Source: Bacteroidales bacterium (lineage in GTDB: Bacteria > Bacteroidota > Bacteroidia > Bacteroidales > Lentimicrobiaceae). Taken from it: a DNA stretch of 64,000 bases. This document shows, one piece after another, positions 23,173 to 32,520 of this stretch. A model generated the notes under the pieces. That model worked only from the letters and a program-made list of their open reading frames with translations. It searched no databases and was not told the DNA's origin. Every line of letters starts with the position of its first letter. Position 1 is the first letter of the stretch. Where the stretch lies: NCBI GenBank assembly GCA_016705005.1, contig JADIZB010000024.1, positions 1-64,000 of the forward strand, written 5' to 3'. Both the position numbers and the translations under genes were made by a program.

Positions 23173-26100
23173 TTATCGTACAATGATTATTTTTTGTTCA
23201 CCGATTTTGCCACCATCATGTTGCAGAATAAACAAATAGGTACCGGCATCAAGCTGACTGACATCCACGATCTGCTGTCCGTATGATTTTTCAATGGCCA
23301 TCTCACGGATAAGCTGACCGGAAATGTTTGAAATCTGCAGCTTCCCGTTTATCAGTCCATATTCCGAGAAATAATCGAGAATCACATATTCTTTTGCAGG
23401 AACCGGGAAGATTGTAAAACCAGCGCCTGAAAAAACGACCGGAGGGATTACGGGGGGCGAAATTGTACCCGGGTCTCCCGGAAAAATATAGGGCTCGCTG
23501 TAGTCGCTCTGATTATAATAATTCAGGGCGCTTAACGCGAAGATACCGGCTTCGCTGCCCGAGGCCAGTTGTGAAATCAGGTCATATTCGGTCTGATTCA
23601 GCATTAAATTTATTTTCCCTTCCGGGAATGACCTGAGATTGGCTCCGAGCAATCCTGACATCTCATTGTGAAGTGCTTCATCCGGTTGTGAAAAGTTTGC
23701 AGGAATCCCCTGCAGGATAAATTCAGCCTCTTCCTCATTTCCTCTTGCAGCGGTGATGAACGAGGCCAGGTAATGGCTTTCAGGCCTGTCATCGTCCAAA
23801 AGGAAAGGTATGATCTGATCAGTGCCGTTGGCGATTGAATCCGCTAGCTGTAGTGATCTTCCGGTAAACATTATGTCGCGTGCCATTCTTGCAGCATTCA
23901 GCTCCGATACTGCAAGTTCGGAAGCCGAATACTGCGTGTAAGCCGGAGCCAGCGATGCAAGCATATAGCTCTCCAACGGAGGATTCATCTTCCCAATGGC
24001 CTCCATAACCTCAATGTTTCTTACGAAATGATTGTTCCTTGAAAGGACATCAAAGATGAGGGTATTCGGTATGATTTCTTGTCTTTCGATAAGTGCCCTG
24101 AGCGTTTTCGCTGACAAAAACGGTGAAATTGAAACCAGCTTTGCGATCAGGCCGGTAACCTGATCCGGTGTGCAATGGATGATCTCCGAAACAATGTTTT
24201 CAGAATTTCCGCCATCAAGTTTATTTCTGTAAGATTGATCCTTACTGGCATACAAATGATTGAAATAATCAAAATTATTTCCGGTTTCAATGCCACCTGA
24301 CATAAGATAATCAGGCCTGTAAGCGCTGTCCTGTGGAAAGGGTTGCCCGATATTCACCGGATAAACCCTGAAATGGCTGATTGGTCGAAGGTTTGTACTG
24401 TCAGTATTGGCATAGTAATGATAATAAAGCATTTCACCGGCATTGTGAACATCAGCATCCCGGTGCCATTTGCTATAGCTGAAGTGGTTTCCGGCAGGCA
24501 CGGCCGGGTATTCGCCTGAAGCCCCCTGGTGCAGGGCAATTCCGTTGTTTGTTTCTGTACTGTCGTTGGTCAGGCAGATATCATACTCATTGCCTTCGAA
24601 CCAGTTATAAAGAATCCTTAATCCGCTGAACCCGTCTGCACTGCGATTAGAATTCTGTGCAAGTATTGCATAATTGGTGTTGATGATGCTGTTACCGGAA
24701 ACGGCATTGTTCAGCCTTCCGCAGCGGTTAAAAATCATACCGGCCGATTTCGATCGGGGAACAATGGTCCCAAGCGGCCCCCTGATCACATTATCTGAAA
24801 TGCTAAAATAATTGCAATGATCCATATAAACCGCAGTTGCAGCAGGTTTCAGCGAATCATTGACATTTGGTGAATTAAGATTGAAGTTGCATTTGCTGAT
24901 TTTGCAGAGGTTCATCCCTGCAAGATAGACGCCTGTAAGGTTCCGGTCGAATTTTACATTGGATATATCTGCCGAAAAACCCGGAGAAGATGAGGTTGCC
25001 TTTATTCCACACCATAACTGTCTGAATACGGCGTCTGCATTCAGACCAAAAGGTACAGAATCGAGCGATGGAAGCTTACCGACTATAAATGTGGAATTGA
25101 AGCTGTTGATCCCAATGCCGCGGCTGTGGTAGGGGAGGCCTGAAACCGGAAGGTTATTCTCGAACTGGCAACTGATAAACCTGATACCATGCGACCCTTT
25201 CAGACTTACCAGATCTCCTGCTGTAGAACCATCAGGAAGGGGTTTATTGGTTACAAACTGACACAGGCTGAAAACAGAAGGGTTCTCTCCTTTTGTTGCA
25301 TTGATCTCAATGCCATGGGTGTTGTTAATGAACTTTGCGTTGTCGGCATAGATAATTCCTCCCCCGGATCCCAAAACCGGATGGCCATCTCCGTCAATGC
25401 CTATGGTTTTTACTGCCGTATCTGCATACTGGATTGATCCTCCATGCAACAGGGTGAGTTTTCCCTGTTGACGCGTCGGGTCATCGTATCCGGCCCATCC
25501 ATAGAGTCTGACTCCATCCCACATGCCGCTACATTCATTGGTCAGCGTACCACGGTCAATCCTGAGTTCAGCTCCCGGCATAACTTTGATTCTGCGGTTC
25601 AGACCCATCTCCACGACAGAACTCACGATGAGCTTTCCTCCGGGGTTGATGACAACATCCTGCAGCACTTTACGTTTGCCTGACCATTCCACGGTGTCAT
25701 TGATCACCAGTTCACCTTCAGTCAGAGGCAGGCACAAATCAGCCTCCCAGAGTCCGCGACCAAACGTTCCGGCGATGATCTTGCGGCGGGAATAACTTAT
25801 TTTAATATCGGCAACAATGGTCAGGGGCAAGCCGGTTCCAAACCTTTCCCATCGGGTCATATGATCATCCCTGTAGTAAACACCGGCGTCTGTCGCTGCC
25901 AGCAGCACATCATAACCAGCACCATTCACATAGGTTATCGTACTGACCGGAAGTGCAGGAAGACCTTCGGAGAAATTCAGCCAGGTAGCTCCTCCGTCAA
26001 CTGTCATGTATACTCTCCGGTTATCCCATTCATGGTCGAGTGATAGCCAGAATTTTAACGGATTTTCGGGATGAAACGTGATGTCAGAAATGCCGGCATA

Positions 26101-28035
26101 ATCAAGGTTCAGGCTGCCAGTCGGGGTAATGTTAAACCAGTGGTTGCCACCATCCGGTGTGATCCAGAGTTTTGAAGGTTGCGGCATCTCCCAGTTGGGA
26201 TTCTCAAAGGCAGCTGCCAATACCTTATTGTTCGAAGGAGCGATGCGTACAGCAATCAGTTTTTGTTCGCCGGCTGCTGAAAAATCAGAGATTTTTTCCC
26301 AGGTCAGTGCGCCGTCGACCGACTTCCATACATTCCTTACTCCGACATACAATGTAGCCGGATCAACAGGGTCCATGGCTATCGGTTTATCATTGCGCCC
26401 GATTTCTGTGGTATCCGGAATTCCGAAATAATTGAAGAAAGCTCCTCCATCGGTTGACTTAAGAATAAAGATATTGGGTTGGGTGTTTTTCGGAGGTACC
26501 GAGATCATATAAACGATATCCGGATTCCCGTGGTCAATAACACCTTCGTAGGCATCAGATACCTTGGCATTTTTCGTCCATACACCAGTTTGGAAATTAT
26601 AAAACGACAGGTTCGCATCCTGGGGGCCGGCATACATCATATCGCTGTTTTCACCTATGGCAATGTTGTGAAACTGGGTGATGTTCAACCCATTTCGTGT
26701 TATGTCAACCCACGATTCAGCACCTGTTTCCGATTTGCTTACGCCTCCGTCGTTGGCCATATACAGCAGATCTTTCCCTTCTGTCGGAAAGATGTGGAGA
26801 TCCCTGATGTCATGATGATATTTATGATCGCTGCAATAAATGTATTTTGCTGAATCTCCTTCGATCCTGTATTTGTAAAGCCAGACACCGCCCAGATAAA
26901 ATTCATCCCTGTTCGAAGGTGATAATCCGAACTCAAGCTTCCAGTAACCGGCAAGCGGATTGTATTCGAGGAATATTTTACTGTAGGATTGGCCACCATC
27001 GGTTGATTTATACAAATCGAGCCTGGCCGAAGGGTTTGTGTCAGTTGTGTCATAAGTTTCAGCCATCACATACAGCAGATCGGGATCATAAGCAGGTTTT
27101 GCCACTTCTACCCGGCTGATGGCAAAATGGCTGTCCAACGGAAGGTTTGCCGACATTTCTGTCCAGGTAATTCCGGCATCTGAACTCTTCAGGAAACGGT
27201 TCCCTGTCGCATAGATGACGTCAGGATTTAAGGGATCGGTTTTGATGGCAACCAGTTCAGCACCATCGTCTGAGTATACCGGTTGCCAGTTTTTTGCACT
27301 ATCATCGGATCTGAAAATGTAACCTTTTAGTCTGAATTCGGTGTTGACCAGAGCAATTAATGTACCCGGATCTTGCGGAAGCATTGCCATTTTCCTGACG
27401 GTAAAATTTGATGCCATGATGCTGCTGTTGAGTCCGGTCTGTTCCCATGTAATTCCTCCGTCGTTACTCATCATTACACCATGGCCATATGCCCTGCCAA
27501 AACCCAGATGCCCGGTTCCTATATAGATTCTTTTTTTATTTCCGGGATCAACCTGAATGCTCAGAACCCCGGTCGTAAGATAGGTGTCAGAGAGCGAAAT
27601 CCAGTTTTCCCCTCCGTCGGTTGTTCTGAATATCCCTCCAGTATTGCTTCCGGCATAAATTGTACTGAAATTGCTTGTATCGATCCATATAGAACTTACA
27701 AGTCCGAGCTGTGCAAGAACAGGATGGGTGGTTTTAAACGGACCCAGCGGATACCATTGAGCCGACTGATAATTGCCCGGTATTTCACGTTTGGCAATAT
27801 CATCCCTGAAGTTATCGAGCGATTTCAGATAGCTTCCCATACTTCCGGAACTATCAGCCCTGGCTGAAGCAAACCATTCCGACCGCATATACTGCCTGCT
27901 TTGCAAAGCAGGGTGAAAGGCATTTATTCCCTGGGCCATTCCCATGAAGGGAAGCCCTGAAAAAAGTATTACTACAACAACGATTAAGTATTTATATCCT
28001 GAAGGTAGCTTATATGCAGATTGATGAGTTTTCAT
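23173..28035 (-). CDS. Giant T9SS surface protein: sortilin-like BNR propeller plus beta-helix
   Basis: A 1620-aa protein with signal peptide (core near 15-34). Residues about 100-800 contain many BNR/sortilin-type repeats (STIYAGSNTGGIFRTTDGGENW, KRIYIGTGHLGFG, DVIYATGNRFLKSSDAGITWTEM). About 800-1200 looks like a parallel beta-helix (VINPGGKLIVSSVVEMG, NAKFINNTHGIEIN, FISCQFENN). A mostly helical stretch (about 1270-1500) precedes the sorting domain (GFTIFPVPAKEYVILDYF... to GEQKIIIVR). It is presumably an exposed adhesin or polymer-binding protein; no enzyme motif is visible. The gene is monocistronic. Confidence 0.85.
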   Translation of the reverse strand: MKTHQSAYKLPSGYKYLIVVVVILFSGLPFMGMAQGINAFHPALQSRQYMRSEWFASARADSSGSMGSYLKSLDNFRDDIAKREIPGNYQSAQWYPLGPFKTTHPVLAQLGLVSSIWIDTSNFSTIYAGSNTGGIFRTTDGGENWISLSDTYLTTGVLSIQVDPGNKKRIYIGTGHLGFGRAYGHGVMMSNDGGITWEQTGLNSSIMASNFTVRKMAMLPQDPGTLIALVNTEFRLKGYIFRSDDSAKNWQPVYSDDGAELVAIKTDPLNPDVIYATGNRFLKSSDAGITWTEMSANLPLDSHFAISRVEVAKPAYDPDLLYVMAETYDTTDTNPSARLDLYKSTDGGQSYSKIFLEYNPLAGYWKLEFGLSPSNRDEFYLGGVWLYKYRIEGDSAKYIYCSDHKYHHDIRDLHIFPTEGKDLLYMANDGGVSKSETGAESWVDITRNGLNITQFHNIAIGENSDMMYAGPQDANLSFYNFQTGVWTKNAKVSDAYEGVIDHGNPDIVYMISVPPKNTQPNIFILKSTDGGAFFNYFGIPDTTEIGRNDKPIAMDPVDPATLYVGVRNVWKSVDGALTWEKISDFSAAGEQKLIAVRIAPSNNKVLAAAFENPNWEMPQPSKLWITPDGGNHWFNITPTGSLNLDYAGISDITFHPENPLKFWLSLDHEWDNRRVYMTVDGGATWLNFSEGLPALPVSTITYVNGAGYDVLLAATDAGVYYRDDHMTRWERFGTGLPLTIVADIKISYSRRKIIAGTFGRGLWEADLCLPLTEGELVINDTVEWSGKRKVLQDVVINPGGKLIVSSVVEMGLNRRIKVMPGAELRIDRGTLTNECSGMWDGVRLYGWAGYDDPTRQQGKLTLLHGGSIQYADTAVKTIGIDGDGHPVLGSGGGIIYADNAKFINNTHGIEINATKGENPSVFSLCQFVTNKPLPDGSTAGDLVSLKGSHGIRFISCQFENNLPVSGLPYHSRGIGINSFNSTFIVGKLPSLDSVPFGLNADAVFRQLWCGIKATSSSPGFSADISNVKFDRNLTGVYLAGMNLCKISKCNFNLNSPNVNDSLKPAATAVYMDHCNYFSISDNVIRGPLGTIVPRSKSAGMIFNRCGRLNNAVSGNSIINTNYAILAQNSNRSADGFSGLRILYNWFEGNEYDICLTNDSTETNNGIALHQGASGEYPAVPAGNHFSYSKWHRDADVHNAGEMLYYHYYANTDSTNLRPISHFRVYPVNIGQPFPQDSAYRPDYLMSGGIETGNNFDYFNHLYASKDQSYRNKLDGGNSENIVSEIIHCTPDQVTGLIAKLVSISPFLSAKTLRALIERQEIIPNTLIFDVLSRNNHFVRNIEVMEAIGKMNPPLESYMLASLAPAYTQYSASELAVSELNAARMARDIMFTGRSLQLADSIANGTDQIIPFLLDDDRPESHYLASFITAARGNEEEAEFILQGIPANFSQPDEALHNEMSGLLGANLRSFPEGKINLMLNQTEYDLISQLASGSEAGIFALSALNYYNQSDYSEPYIFPGDPGTISPPVIPPVVFSGAGFTIFPVPAKEYVILDYFSEYGLINGKLQISNISGQLIREMAIEKSYGQQIVDVSQLDAGTYLFILQHDGGKIGEQKIIIVR

Positions 28036-28284
28036 AGCAGTTTGAATGAATCAGCGCCCGGTCACAAAGAAAAGTTGCAATCAGTCTGACCCATCAGTGA
28101 ATGGAAGAGGTGTAATGATCAGGTCAGGCAAATGTTTCCATGTCAGAAACATCCATCCAAAGATAATTATAATGTAGATCAGAAAAATGGAAAACCGGTT
28201 TCAGACAAGTAAAATTTATCCGGATTTCCGGGGTACACACTTTAAATTATAGGTATGTTTTACTGTGGTAAAGGCCGGGGGAAT

Positions 28285-28602
28285 TTACCTTTTGGTATGA
28301 TGTAGTTTTATTACCAGCAACTTGAAATCACCTACTGAGATATTTTCTATTCCCCTGTTTATCCCGGCATCAATAACGATACTCTGATCTTTCATAACAA
28401 GCATCCTTTCATGATCCGATTCAAGCATGGCTTTTCCTTCAAGGATATAAAAGATGACATCAAAAGGATTGGTATGTTTTTCGATCCGCTCACCCGGCTT
28501 CAGGTGAAGGTGAATGATCTCGATGTTTGCATGATTTGCAAGAATATAGCCATCAAGGTCAAACGGTACTCTTGGTGCCTGGTTCAATCTGGTGATTTTC
28601 AT
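28285..28602 (-). CDS. Small cupin-domain protein
   Basis: A 105-aa single-cupin protein. The motif IIHLHLKPGERIEKHTNPFDVIFYILEGKAML carries cupin motif 1, with few metal-ligand histidines. The second motif is around VMKDQSIVIDAGINRGIENI. Its start overlaps the end of the PepSY gene by 44 bp, so it is translationally linked to it. The role is unknown; the context is redox or nitrosative stress. A second cupin gene lies at 30.2-30.6 kb in the same cluster. Confidence 0.75.
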   Translation of the reverse strand: MKITRLNQAPRVPFDLDGYILANHANIEIIHLHLKPGERIEKHTNPFDVIFYILEGKAMLESDHERMLVMKDQSIVIDAGINRGIENISVGDFKLLVIKLHHTKR

Positions 28603-30125
28603 GGTTTTGGGTTTTAATCTTCTTTTTCTTTCTTTTCAGTTGCTTGTACCACAGCAGAAATCCTGTTATAAGGATGACCAGGGTTATTATACCCATCATG
28701 GGTACATAAAGGATGTAAAAATCACCTAAAATTACGGAAAAAATTCTTCCTGTGTGTACCTCAAGGGCTACATTCCACAACGACATCGGAGATTTTCTGA
28801 TTTCTCCGGGCATCTCAGGAACCTGTAAGCCAGGAACCAACGGAACCCAGCCGCCGTCATAATCCAGAAATGACTGCGGACCGTTGCTTCCCGATATGAT
28901 TCCCGAGACAGCAGTTGCACCAAATGGATTACCGTCCGACTCCGATATGGTATTACTTCCGGTGATTACATCTGTTATTTCCCCCAACTCCGGATTCCAT
29001 CGGTAGAGCCCGCTGAATGAGCCAACGAGAAGCGTGTTCCGGTCAAGATGTTCAAAAACCGTGATGCCCATCACACTTACCGGGGGCTGCACCCTGAATG
29101 GCCTGCACCGGCTGTCATTACCCAGTCCTGATTCGTAGAAGCCCTCGCTGGTTGAAATGATCAGCCGGTTATTTGCTGAATCAATCACAAAGTCCCTCAG
29201 TTTATCATGCCATGGATTTTTATTGTCCAGAATGGTACCCGGCACCGGGGCAACCCGTGTGCCTGCAATTGGAATAAGCAGGAGGGCGCAGAAACATGCC
29301 ACTGACAACTGTGATGATAAGAATAACTATCCCGTAACCTCCGGTAAGATTGTGCCATTTGATTGAAATCCGGTTTACCCGCTGCAATTTTTGCCTGAGG
29401 CCCTGCGATGTCCTTTTTGCGAATTTTGGAAGGAACGTATAAAAGAACCCGCTCAGGCTGATAAAGATCAGCACAAACCCAACCAGATCAACAAGAAGTT
29501 TTCCGGCTAATCCGATCATCTCCCCACTGTGCAGTACCCACAGGGTATTAAACAACCCGGTTTTACCATCAGCCCCTTCCGCAACGGAGAGTGGAAACAG
29601 ACTGAAAACCGGATTTCCGATGGATGCCATCGTGTAAATTTGGTCACGGGTCATAATGTATATCTGGCCGTTATATTCAGCCAGTTTTACAACCCTCGGA
29701 TTCCTTTCAGGCAATCTGAGATTAACCCATAAGTTCTGCTTCCTGTCGAACTTCCAAAGTCCGGATAGGGTGCCGGCCAGCAATTGGTGATCGCTGGTTT
29801 GCAGCATGGTAAACACCTTTCTCTGATCAATCCCCTTGCCGAATCCCTGGTTAAGATCTGTAAACCGGCTGAAAACCGAATCACAGGCCCAGATCCCAAT
29901 GTTCCCGTATATCAGCTGACTGTTATTCTCCAGGCGGATATTACCCTTTACAGCAGCCAGATTCCAGTTGTTGTACCTGTAAACCGGTGGCAAAAGACTG
30001 CGCGTAACATTGACCGGTGAAAAGAACTGGCGATGATTCATTATAATACCCGAAACCGAAAACAGGATCAGAAAAGCTCCGATGATCAGCGATGGCCATT
30101 TGTGGTATTTGCGCAGGGTCTTCAT
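28559..30125 (-). pseudogene. PepSY-associated membrane protein, frameshifted
   Basis: Two overlapping frames make one protein of about 520 aa. The first (from 30125) has a membrane segment (PSLIIGAFLILFSVSGIIMNH), a propeller-like exported region, a membrane segment (LVDLVGFVLIFISLSGFFY) and VVSGMFLRPP, where it leaves frame. The second resumes with LLIPIAGTRVAPVPG and ends with a last membrane segment (MMGIITLVILITGFLLWY) and a lysine-rich tail. The break lies near 29270-29290. PepSY_TM proteins often act in iron-chelate reduction at the membrane. It may be a true mutation or a sequencing error, since downstream coding sense is intact. Confidence 0.75.
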
Positions 30126-30185
30126 ATCGAATCAGAAATGAGGGCAGTTTGAGGAAGGAACGCCGGAGAACAGAATGATGGTTAT

Positions 30186-30223
30186 CAGCTGTAGTTACCC
30201 GAGAGGTCGTGAAACTACAGCTG
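30186..30223. repeat. Perfect 11-bp inverted repeat (hairpin)
   Basis: The arms CAGCTGTAGTT (30186-30196) and AACTACAGCTG (30213-30223) pair perfectly around a 16-base loop. It sits between the cupin and PepSY genes on the transcribed minus strand. No T-run follows, so it is more likely an mRNA processing or stability hairpin, or an attenuator, than a simple terminator. Confidence 0.6.
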
Positions 30224-30236
30224 AATTATCATTTCA

Positions 30237-30566
30237 CTATGCTTTGATCATCGTCAGCACCATCTTGAACCTGGTAATGGAATTCACTGCATGAGGATAT
30301 TGGCCGGCATGATGATCACCTGTCCTGCCACCATAGGGTTTGGCTCACCTCCGATCACTATTTCGGCTTCACCTTCGGTGATCTGTATCATGGCATCGAA
30401 TGGTGCTGTGTGCTCGCTGAGCTTCTGACCTATGTCAAAAGCAAAGAGGCTTACGTTACCGGTGCTTTTTTCCCAGAACCCGTTTACTTACAATTCCTCC
30501 ATCGGAGTAATCTATTTCATCACTGAAAATGAATGCTTTCCTGTTATTGAATTTGTTCGGTTCCAT
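30237..30566 (-). pseudogene. Cupin-domain protein with two frameshifts
   Basis: The start MEPNKFNNRKAFIFSDEIDY runs to GGIVSKRV. After an apparent extra G before an A-run (near 30465-30475), the next frame gives STGNVSLFAFDIGQKLSEHT, then APFDAMIQITEGEAEIVIGG and EPNPMVAGQVIIMPANI. After a second shift near 30290-30300 it ends with PHAVNSITRFKMVLTMIKA and a stop. Put together, this is a complete cupin of about 110 aa. All coding parts look conserved, so recent loss or sequence error is likely. It follows the DUF1858 gene by 17 bp. Confidence 0.75.
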
Positions 30567-30582
30567 ATTTCTTTTTTTTTTG

Positions 30583-31104
30583 TTACTGTTTGTTTGAGAA
30601 GTAAATAACATGCACGCCTTCTGAATCTTTGGTGATCCAGTGGCTGAAATTCAGACTGGTAGCTTTGTCGATCAGTGGTGCAGGAAGAAAGGGAGCAGTC
30701 AGCTGATAGATTTTTCCTGGTTCCAGCATTTTTAAATCGGCGATTACCTGGTTAACCGGATGTTCGCCTGCCGCCAGCATGGGACGGGCATCAAGCGTGG
30801 CTGTTATCAGACCTTCGTTGAACCAGTCTGGTTTTTCTGTATTGTACATGTGTGTTTCTGTTTGATTAAATAAATCCTGCCCGATTTCAGTTCTGAGTTT
30901 GTTGATCAGTTCCTCAATTTTTACGTTCCCGATGGCAGCAGCCTGCTGAAGTGTCGCGATTTTTGCAACGGTTTTCCTCAGAACCGGGTTCTGCAGTTTC
31001 TTAAATGCAGGAACATAGCCGATGAGAACAGCTTCCAGTTGGGGATAAGCCTCAATCAGCTGCAGCACTTTTGTTTTCGGGGTGATTATCAGTTCATTTT
31101 CCAT
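30583..31104 (-). CDS. DUF1858/DUF2249 two-domain protein
   Basis: A 173-aa cytosolic protein. Residues about 5-65 (IITPKTKVLQLIEAYPQLEAVLIGYVPAFKKLQNPVLRKT) are a DUF1858-type domain, often seen with hemerythrin or hybrid-cluster proteins. Residues about 95-170 (LDARPMLAAGEHPVNQVIADLKMLEPGKIYQLTAPFLPAPLID...HVIYF) match DUF2249, a small TusA-like fold. The gene lies 11 bp after the DUF438 gene, so they are one operon. Such pairs are typical of nitrosative or oxygen stress loci, but the biochemical role is not known. Confidence 0.82.
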   Translation of the reverse strand: MENELIITPKTKVLQLIEAYPQLEAVLIGYVPAFKKLQNPVLRKTVAKIATLQQAAAIGNVKIEELINKLRTEIGQDLFNQTETHMYNTEKPDWFNEGLITATLDARPMLAAGEHPVNQVIADLKMLEPGKIYQLTAPFLPAPLIDKATSLNFSHWITKDSEGVHVIYFSNKQ

Positions 31105-31115
31105 TGTTTTCAGTT

Positions 31116-32348
31116 TCAGGTATAAGACAATATACGTTGTTCGCCTTCCAGCTCACGATATCTGTTCACATTGTGCGATACCTCAAGGGTACCCATGTAT
31201 TCGCCTTTTTCATCGCGCAGGGCAAAATACTCTATGTGGATCATCTTGCCGCCCATATTGATCCAGAAAGGTGCACGGGTCTGCCGGCCTGTTTTAAAAT
31301 CATCAATAATCTTGTCCACAATATGGGCACTGGCTGGTGGGTGGCAGTGTCTTACATCGCGGTTAAGAATGGCCCGGTTGCGTTGGAAAATGCGCTCCGC
31401 TCCCTGGGAGAAATATTTCACCTTGTCGTCCTTGTCAACAAAGGTCATGTCAATGGGCAAGGTGTTCAGGATAGCCAGCAATTCTCCGGTAGAAAAACCA
31501 CCGGATGGCAGCTGAATATGATTCCCTTCTTTCAGGGCATCGGAAGTGGCCGGTTCGTTTACCCATGAAGGTTTCCAGTCAACACCGGGATCGTAAAGGC
31601 AAAATCCTATTTCAAGCGATTGTTTACTGATCTCAAACCACTCGGTTTCGGTCAGTTTATCCATTGCCATCGGGAAGAGAATCTGCTCTTCTTTTACAGT
31701 CATGTCATCAATTCCGAAGAGTGTCTGGTTGAGTATGAGATCAGCAGAAGCGAGCAACTCTTCACGGGTAATGTTGTCATGATGCAGTATTTCAATACTG
31801 CCTTTGATCAGTTCCCTGATTTCATCATGCTTTCCCCACATTACCTTAGGCGGGCCGGTTATTCCTTTGCTTTCCAGGTAAGGGAACAACAGGTATTCTT
31901 TACGCTGGTAGTGCTTGTCGGCATCAAAAAGGTTGTTGAAAAAACCTAGGAGTTTGAAGACCTTTTCCCTGATATTGCTTCCTTCAGGCATTTCCTGTAT
32001 ATCAGCCAGCAGAGAACGGGCTTCCCCGGTCACTTTCCTGAGTTCTTCATTTTCACGGGTGAACAGATCAACGGGATGTCCTTCCGGAATAACACTGGAT
32101 CCACTCAGATCAATGTTACCCTGCAATACGGCTGAATGTGCATCGCACAGTTTCAGAACTTCTTCTTCAGGAAGTCCTTCACCGATCAGTTCCTGTTCTA
32201 CTTCAACCACTTCCCCGTAAGGGATTTGTTTCAGGCTTTGCATCAGTTCACTCCTCACATCCTCTTGCGAGTTGCCCTGGTGCAGTTTAAGTATCAGTTC
32301 CTTCAGGCGGGCTTTCCGCTGTTCCGAGTTATTTATAAGTTCGCTCAT
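31116..32348 (-). CDS. DUF438-hemerythrin-PAS protein
   Basis: A 410-aa protein with three parts: DUF438 at about 12-80 (RKARLKELILKLHQGNSQEDVRSELMQ...GLPEEEVLKLCDAHSAV), a hemerythrin HHE region at about 135-250 (DKHYQRKEYLLFPYLESKGI, MWGKHDEIRELIKGS, KEEQILFPMAMDKL) and a PAS domain at about 290-400 (LLAILNTLPIDMTFVDKDDKVKYFSQGAERIF...RDVRHCHPPAS). The PAS part may bind a cofactor or haem. The family is thought to sense or handle O2 or NO at a di-iron site. It leads the DUF1858 gene in one transcript. Confidence 0.88.
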   Translation of the reverse strand: MSELINNSEQRKARLKELILKLHQGNSQEDVRSELMQSLKQIPYGEVVEVEQELIGEGLPEEEVLKLCDAHSAVLQGNIDLSGSSVIPEGHPVDLFTRENEELRKVTGEARSLLADIQEMPEGSNIREKVFKLLGFFNNLFDADKHYQRKEYLLFPYLESKGITGPPKVMWGKHDEIRELIKGSIEILHHDNITREELLASADLILNQTLFGIDDMTVKEEQILFPMAMDKLTETEWFEISKQSLEIGFCLYDPGVDWKPSWVNEPATSDALKEGNHIQLPSGGFSTGELLAILNTLPIDMTFVDKDDKVKYFSQGAERIFQRNRAILNRDVRHCHPPASAHIVDKIIDDFKTGRQTRAPFWINMGGKMIHIEYFALRDEKGEYMGTLEVSHNVNRYRELEGEQRILSYT

Positions 32349-32435
32349 GGCTTTGTATTTTTAGCAGGCTGACGAATTCAGACCAGGATGATTAAGCTCA
32401 GCTCCCTGAAACCTGGTATCGCCAACCCTTCATCA

Positions 32436-32518
32436 TTAACTGTTATCTGTTAACTGTTATCTGTTAACTGTTAGTTGTTACCTGTTAGTTGTTACCTGTT
32501 AGTTGTTACCTGTTAGTT
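32436..32518 (-). repeat. AAC-rich tandem repeat after the ferredoxin-like gene
   Basis: About 80 bp of units such as TAACTGT, TATCTGT and TAGTTGTTACC (plus strand), that is AACTAACAGGT on the gene's sense strand, start 2 bp after the stop codon of the gene ending at 32521. The same repeat type is found after the XRE gene at 14.86 kb. It occupies about half of the gap to the DUF438 gene. Confidence 0.8.
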
Positions 32519-32520
32519 TC

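Noticed and set aside
30186..30223. Hairpin as a rho-independent terminator
   Set aside because: There is no T-run after the stem on either strand.
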